Assembly (NCBI RefSeq): GCF_000018865.1
Contig: NC_010175.1
Span: 1,116,001-1,180,000 of the forward strand
Direction of reading: 5' to 3'
DNA length: 64,000 nt
DNA from: Chloroflexus aurantiacus J-10-fl
GTDB lineage: Bacteria > Chloroflexota > Chloroflexia > Chloroflexales > Chloroflexaceae
Both the position numbers and the translations under genes were made by a program. How positions within the stretch are numbered: the stretch's first letter is position 1; each line of letters opens with the position of its first letter. Under the pieces are notes generated by a model. That model did no database searches, had not been told where the DNA came from, and saw only the letters and a program-made list of their open reading frames with translations. Shown one piece after another: positions 59,500 to 64,000 of the stretch.

Positions 59500-60291
59500 T
59501 TCGATAACTCCTGCATTGCCTGGTTGTTACGAAGCGGTATAGTAAAGCAGGATAGTTTGGTTGTGCATCGGTGCTTTTCAGCACGTCATGCAGAACCTGA
59601 GCGTGCGGTAAGTTGGCAACAGCGTGCAACAAGGAACGTCTGCATCGTGTTGCCTGTCTGAATGGCTGCATCGAGCAGGGAGGCATATCTTCTCTTCCCA
59701 GAATGATATGTATCCCTTGCCTCAAGGTTTGCCCGATTTTACCACTTTTTAACGAATGTGTGGTACGGTTTGGTAGCTCGACGATGATTGGGATGCCTGT
59801 TGTCCGCCCTTTTCAGCAAGCCCAAAAATTCAACCCCTCATCTCAAGTCTGGTTTATAGATAACCAAAGTCGCCACCTATGCTGTGAGCAGGCCACGTGA
59901 GGCTGGCTGCCAGGATGAACAGCACGACGCTGCGCGCAACGACGCGATCCGTCACACTTCACGGTAGCAAAGCGGGTTATGCCCATCCTCTGTGTCCTCC
60001 GTGCCTCTGTGGTGACAAAGGTAGCACTTGGGTTGTCATACGCTGCCAGTGCGCACCAGCACCACCAGTCCTGTCACGCATATTCACACCTGAAGACACC
60101 TCAACGCACACTTCTTCTGAAAAAAATCCCCTGCTCCTCTCCCCTTAGGGTTGAGAAGCAGGGTTAGATCATTAATCACCGCTCCCAGACCGCATGCAAC
60201 GCGCAACACCCCCCGCACCCACTCAGCACACCACTCTTTTCTCCTTTTTCCTCTCTCCTATTTCCTATTTTCTCTCCCCATATCTCAAGCC
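59500..60291. other. Intergenic region with low-complexity repeats
   Basis: No credible gene. 59986-60017 carries the 'TCCTCCGTGCCTCTGTGGTG' motif, a short repeat seen in unrelated bacterial genomes. 60237-60285 is a second C/T-rich tract like the one at 48.3 kb, directly after the CBS gene stop. Confidence 0.45.
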
Positions 60292-60756
60292 TCAGAACCG
60301 CGGATGCGTCTCAAGCTGCTGCACCAGCGCCTCGAACAGATCGCTCTCGGTGATGATGCCGATCACACGCTTGTTTTCGTCAATCACCGGTAAGCCGCCA
60401 ATCTTGTTCTCGATCATCAACAACGCCGCCTCGCGCAGACTGGTCTCCGGCGTAACCGCAATTGGGTCTTCGGTCATGACCTCGTAGACCTTTACATTAC
60501 GCAGGGCCTGGGCAATATCGACCGGATCGAGACCGGCGACCCGCATAATATCGGCGCCGCGAATGTCACCCTGTGTGATAATGCCGCGCAATTCACCCGT
60601 ATCAACCACCACCGGTAGCCGCCGGATGTCGTGCTCGCGCATCAGGGCCAGCGCTTCGCTGAGTGGCGCAGCCAGGTTGATGGTGATAGCCGGTGTGCGC
60701 ATCCAGTAGCGAATCTCTTGTTCGACCGGAACGGTCGTTTTTGTTTTGTTCGTCAT
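60292..60756 (-). CDS. CBS-domain pair protein
   Basis: About 154 aa, two CBS motifs: 'VRYW'-like start 'EQEIRYWMRTPAITINLAAPLSEALALMREHDIRRLPVVVDTGELRGIITQGDI' and 'VYEVMTEDPIAVTPETSLREAALLMIENKIGGLPVIDENKRVIGIITESDLFEALVQQ'. Bateman modules bind adenine nucleotides and regulate partners. No enzyme domain is fused, so the target is unknown. Start at 60756 follows AAGGAGG; the in-frame upstream extension to 60915 has no family character. Confidence 0.92.
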   Translation of the reverse strand: MTNKTKTTVPVEQEIRYWMRTPAITINLAAPLSEALALMREHDIRRLPVVVDTGELRGIITQGDIRGADIMRVAGLDPVDIAQALRNVKVYEVMTEDPIAVTPETSLREAALLMIENKIGGLPVIDENKRVIGIITESDLFEALVQQLETHPRF

Positions 60757-61058
60757 GGCGCGCCTCCTTGCGCTGATAAACTGGATGTCTGTAGTTGTGA
60801 TCTTAGCACAAGAGCGGCTCTTTTGAAGAGGATTTCTTTCCCTTGCGTAGTGATGATCTGTCAACCAGATGGTAAAGAATGACGTTGCAACCCTGGGGGT
60901 AAGTATCCGCCGCAACGTATTCCAACCACGGCTGAAGGTGGTACAATACCTCTGCCGAAAGGTGGTCTGTTTGCAGGTGTTGTGCAGCCTGGGCTATAGC
61001 AAGACAGGCAGAAGGGTCGCTGTGATGCCGCTTGCATGAAACCAGAAAGGGCGTACCC
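60757..61058. other. Divergent intergenic region
   Basis: About 300 bp between the divergent CBS and glutaminyl cyclase genes, presumably holding both promoters. No clear -10/-35 pair and no gene could be assigned. Confidence 0.3.
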
Positions 61059-62027
61059 GTGAACTGGTTGCGTTGGCTGGTATTGGTGGTAATAGGTCTG
61101 TTGGCCGGGTGTGGTTCTGCACCCGCCAATCAGCCTGCACCAACACCGACCACCCTGATCGCAATTCCGCTGGCCGAGGTGCCGGCCCCAACCCCGACTG
61201 CCACGCATCTGCTGTTGCCGTTGGTCGGCGCCGCTGACACCACAGCTCAGGCACCGCCACTGCTTCCCTATCGGGTTGTTGCGTCCTATCCCCACGATCC
61301 GCGTGCATGGACCCAGGGACTGATCGTTGCCGGGCCAGGTCGGCTGTTTGAAGGAACCGGCGATTACGCCAATTCGTCACTCCGCGAAGTGGAGCTGGAG
61401 ACCGGTCAGGTGTTGCGCAGCGTTGGCCTCGGCGATCCGGCCCTCTACGGGGAAGGGATTGCCCGGATTGGTGATCGCATCTTTCAACTGACCTGGCAGA
61501 ATCAGCGTGGGTTGATCTACGATGTTGCGACGTTTAATCAGATCGGTTCATTCACTTACCCGGTGCCGCCGGCAACCATGCCGCGCGAAGGCTGGGGCTT
61601 AACCTACGACGGCTCGTCGCTGATTATGAGCGATGGCACAGCGACGCTCTACTTTATCGATCCGGAAGCGACGGTCGCGACGGGCCAGCTTGTGATTGAG
61701 CGCACGGTCACAGTAAGGATTGGCGATCAACCGCGTGACCGCTTGAATGAGCTGGAGTATATCAATGGCGCGATCTTCGCCAATGTCTGGTATAGTGATC
61801 AGATTGTGCGCATCGATCCGAACACCGGTCAGGTGACCGGTATTCTCGATCTGAGTGGATTACTCTCGCCAACCGAGCGTGCTGCCGCCGACGTGCTGAA
61901 CGGGATTGCCTACGATCAAGAGCGTGGGTTGATCTACGTCACCGGCAAATACTGGCCGCGCTTGTTCGCCATCGCGCTTGAACAGACGATGTATCTTCCG
62001 CTGATCTCCAATTCGGAAGGTCAGTAG
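61059..62027 (+). CDS. Glutaminyl-peptide cyclotransferase (plant-type beta-propeller), lipoprotein
   Basis: About 322 aa. Signal 'NWLRWLVLVVIGLLAGCG' ends in a lipobox (LAGC), then a Pro/Thr-rich linker. The propeller starts 'VVASYPHDPRAWTQGLIVAGPGRLFEGTGDYANSSLREVELETG', the diagnostic block of papaya-type glutamine cyclotransferases. It continues through 'LNELEYINGAIFANVWYSDQIVRIDPNTGQV' and ends 'VLNGIAYDQERGLIYVTGKYWPRLFAI'. It converts N-terminal Gln to pyroglutamate on exported proteins or peptides. Start is GTG 61059; a TTG at 61032 would put a basic stretch before the signal and is less likely. Confidence 0.9.
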   Translation: MNWLRWLVLVVIGLLAGCGSAPANQPAPTPTTLIAIPLAEVPAPTPTATHLLLPLVGAADTTAQAPPLLPYRVVASYPHDPRAWTQGLIVAGPGRLFEGTGDYANSSLREVELETGQVLRSVGLGDPALYGEGIARIGDRIFQLTWQNQRGLIYDVATFNQIGSFTYPVPPATMPREGWGLTYDGSSLIMSDGTATLYFIDPEATVATGQLVIERTVTVRIGDQPRDRLNELEYINGAIFANVWYSDQIVRIDPNTGQVTGILDLSGLLSPTERAAADVLNGIAYDQERGLIYVTGKYWPRLFAIALEQTMYLPLISNSEGQ

Positions 62028-62071
62028 TATGTATCCGTGCCCATCAGGGCCTCAACAGACAGGAGTCGATC

Positions 62072-62785
62072 ATGACCACAGCAAGTGGCCTCCAGTACGT
62101 CGAAATTCAGGCCGGTGATGGCGAGCAGCCCCAACCCGGTGCGATTGTCGCCGTTCACTATCGCGGGATGCTGGCCGATGGCAGTGTGTTTGATAGTTCG
62201 TATGAGCGTGGCGAGCCGATCCGCTTTCCCCTCGGTGTCGGGATGGTCATTCCCGGCTGGGATGAGGGGATTGGCCTGATGCGGGTTGGTGGCAAGGCGC
62301 GGTTGATTATTCCGCCCCATCTCGGCTATGGAGCGATGGGGTATCCGCCGGTGATTCCACCGAACGCAACCCTGACCTTCGATGTTGAGCTGGTTGAGGT
62401 TTTGCCCGGCCCACCGGAAGCGCCGCAAGACCTGCCGGCTGATCGGTATACGACCAGTGCCAGTGGCCTGCAATACGCCGATCTAACAGTTGGTGATGGG
62501 GCAACCGCCATGGCCGGTCGCACTGTAACCGTCCACTACACCGGCTGGCTCACCGACGGCAGTATGTTCGATAGCTCGCTCAGCCGTGGGGAACCGTTTG
62601 TCTTTCCGCTCGGTGCCGGACGAGTCATTCGGGGCTGGGATGAAGGGGTTGCCGGTATGCGGGTTGGCGGGCGTCGTCAGTTAATTATTCCGGCGGCGTT
62701 GGCCTACGGCAATCGCGGGGCGGGTGGTGTGATCCCACCAGGAGCAACTCTGATCTTTGAAGTGGAGCTGTTGGAGGTGCGTTGA
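62072..62785 (+). CDS. FKBP-type peptidyl-prolyl isomerase with two tandem domains
   Basis: 237 aa, no signal peptide. Two FKBP domains (about 3-115 and 127-237) share the same motifs: 'GAIVAVHYRGMLADGSVFDSSYERGEPIRFPLGVGMVIPGWDEGIGLMRVGGKARLIIPPHLGYG' and 'GRTVTVHYTGWLTDGSMFDSSLSRGEPFVFPLGAGRVIRGWDEGVAGMRVGGRRQLIIPAALAYG'. It speeds proline isomerisation in cytosolic folding. The tandem form arose by duplication. Start follows AGGAG. The stop overlaps the next start by 1 bp (TGATG), so translation is coupled. Confidence 0.95.
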   Translation: MTTASGLQYVEIQAGDGEQPQPGAIVAVHYRGMLADGSVFDSSYERGEPIRFPLGVGMVIPGWDEGIGLMRVGGKARLIIPPHLGYGAMGYPPVIPPNATLTFDVELVEVLPGPPEAPQDLPADRYTTSASGLQYADLTVGDGATAMAGRTVTVHYTGWLTDGSMFDSSLSRGEPFVFPLGAGRVIRGWDEGVAGMRVGGRRQLIIPAALAYGNRGAGGVIPPGATLIFEVELLEVR

Positions 62786-63894
62786 TGCGGATTGAGGCCA
62801 TCGAATTGCGACGGATCCGGTTGCCATACCGGGCACCCTTCGAGACGAGCGGCTGGCGGGAAGAGGCCAATCATTCGGTGATTGTGACCCTGCATAGCGA
62901 GGGGGTAGTGGGCTGGGGCGAAGCTCCGGTTGGCGTGGGGCCGTGGTACAACGAAGAGACCCAATCTACCGCCTGGGTGATGATGCGCGAGATTCTGGCC
63001 CCGATGCTGCTGGGGCGTGATCTGAGCCGGCCAGAGGAGGTGGATGCGATCTTTACCCGTGTGCGCGGCAACCGCATGGCACGGGCCGGTCTTGAGTTCG
63101 CCGCCTGGGATCTGTTCGGGCGCGCACAGGGCACGAGCCTGAGCACAATGCTCGGCGGCACCCGGCAACGGGTGGAAGTTGGTGTCAGTGTTGGTGTCCA
63201 GGAGTCGATAGAGGCGTTGCTTGATGTGGTCGCCGGTTATGTCAATGCCGGTTACCAGCGGGTGAAACTCAAGATCAAACCGGGCTGGGATGTCGAGCCA
63301 ACACGGGCTGTACGCGAGCGCTGGCCCGATCTGCGCTTGCAGGTTGATGCCAACAGCATCTACACCCTCGATCAGGCCGACCAGTTGGCCCGGCTCGACG
63401 AGTTTGATCTGTTGTTGATCGAGCAGCCCCTGGCGCATGACGACATCATCGATCACGCCAAACTTCAGCGGCTGCTCCGCACGCCGATTTGTCTCGATGA
63501 GAGCATTGTCTCGCCAGATCATGCCCGCTGGGCAATTGAGTTGGGTGCCTGCGGCGTAATCAATATCAAACCGTCGCGGGTTGGTGGTTTTACGGCAGCC
63601 CGGCGAATTCACGATCTGGCACAGGCCGCCGGCATCCCGGTCTGGTGCGGCGGCATGCTCGAAACCGGCATCGGGCGGGCTGCCAACGTCGGGCTGGCCA
63701 GTCTGCCCAACTTTAGCCTGCCCGGCGACATCAGCGCGAATGATCGCTACTTCCACCAGGACATTGTGACCAACCCGTTTACGCTCAACCCCGACAGTAC
63801 ACTCAGCGTCCCAACCGGGCCAGGGAGTGGGGCTGAGGTCGATCTGGAACGTCTTGCGGCAGTCACGACCGATTATGTCATGCTGCGTGCGTAG
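62785..63894 (+). CDS. Enolase-superfamily enzyme, o-succinylbenzoate synthase/N-acylamino acid racemase-like
   Basis: 369 aa. MLE-subgroup barrel with the catalytic 'KLKIKPGWD' (K-x-K), metal ligands in 'LQVDANSIYTLDQA' (Asp), 'LLIEQPLAHDD' (Glu) and 'ICLDESIVS' (Asp/Glu), and the second base Lys in 'VINIKPSRVGGF'. This set is that of MenC/NAAAR proteins. In a menaquinone-using phototroph, o-succinylbenzoate synthase (dehydration of SHCHC) is the likely role. No other men gene is in the window, so MenC versus racemase is undecided. Start ATG 62785 is coupled to the FKBP stop. Confidence 0.88.
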   Translation: MRIEAIELRRIRLPYRAPFETSGWREEANHSVIVTLHSEGVVGWGEAPVGVGPWYNEETQSTAWVMMREILAPMLLGRDLSRPEEVDAIFTRVRGNRMARAGLEFAAWDLFGRAQGTSLSTMLGGTRQRVEVGVSVGVQESIEALLDVVAGYVNAGYQRVKLKIKPGWDVEPTRAVRERWPDLRLQVDANSIYTLDQADQLARLDEFDLLLIEQPLAHDDIIDHAKLQRLLRTPICLDESIVSPDHARWAIELGACGVINIKPSRVGGFTAARRIHDLAQAAGIPVWCGGMLETGIGRAANVGLASLPNFSLPGDISANDRYFHQDIVTNPFTLNPDSTLSVPTGPGSGAEVDLERLAAVTTDYVMLRA

Positions 63895-63909
63895 CAGCAT
63901 GTGGAATGC

Positions 63910-64000
63910 ATGATGGAACAGCGCCCAATTCAATGGCTGGTGAGCGGCGTGGTGGCGCTCGTGATGATTGGTCTGCTCGTGTTCGTCAACAGCGGCTGGC
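63910..64000 (+). CDS. Start of a membrane protein, cut by the window edge
   Basis: About 30 residues visible: 'MMEQRPIQWLVSGVVALVMI' continuing as a hydrophobic helix ending in N-S-G-W. Start at ATG 63910 or 63913. The product cannot be identified. It is 16 bp after the enolase-family gene, probably the same operon. Confidence 0.5.
   Translation, partial: MMEQRPIQWLVSGVVALVMIGLLVFVNSGW

Overview
The window looks like chromosome of a filamentous anoxygenic phototroph of the genus Chloroflexus (Chloroflexota). This rests on gene content and style: moderately high GC, Chloroflexota-type housekeeping genes, STAS and stressosome-like regulators, and large intergenic islands of GC-rich palindromic repeats. 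It is my recognition, not a database result. No rRNA, tRNA or CRISPR array was found.

Layout. 0.1-5.5 kb: an ABC efflux operon (permease, ATPase, HlyD-type adaptor, TetR) on the minus strand, with a TetR-like operator over its promoter. 5.5-7.7 kb: recD2. 7.7-8.8 kb: repeat island. 8.8-13.2 kb: a lactate/2-hydroxyacid utilisation operon (lutA, lutB broken by an amber codon, GNAT, lutC, dehydrogenase). 13.7-16.9 kb: typA with an attenuator-like leader, then a sigma factor. 17.6-21.8 kb: accessory block with a decayed XamI-type restriction gene, its apparently intact methyltransferase, a TPR fragment and an IS5/IS427-type element. 22.0-23.5 kb: FemAB-like and PaaI-like genes. 23.6-25.8 kb: repeat island. 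25.8-34.3 kb: an Old Yellow Enzyme, then an SNF2-type helicase and a giant Eco57I-type methyltransferase resembling the DrmD-DrmMI pair of class 1 DISARM. 34.3-37.6 kb: large repeat island. 37.6-41.6 kb: membrane STAS protein, UbiA prenyltransferase, glutamine synthetase. 41.6-46.2 kb: repeat islands around a cytochrome c lipoprotein. 46.2-55.6 kb: 2Fe-2S ferredoxin, then a Wsp-like chemosensory cluster (cheR-TPR, cheB, cheW, RsbT-like protein, cheA-REC, a frameshifted MCP, cheY, cheW). 55.8-56.9 kb: selD with an in-frame UGA at the catalytic position. 57.5-64 kb: PAS-STAS sensor, CBS protein, glutaminyl cyclase lipoprotein, tandem FKBP, an enolase-superfamily (MenC-like) enzyme and the start of a membrane protein.

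The most unusual content is the repeat landscape. Seven complete and several broken copies of an element with 14-bp inverted ends (CTATGCATTACCCA) lie inside GC-rich hairpin repeats. One copy splits a ~310-bp repeat whose uninterrupted paralogue is also in the window, which is direct evidence of insertion. Other repeats have entered the reading frame of the methyltransferase gene, one bringing a decayed four-helix-bundle (IVP-type) gene. Several genes carry single lesions (lutB, MCP, ubiA, transposase), so either the strain has real recent decay or the sequence has some errors. Each case is described separately.
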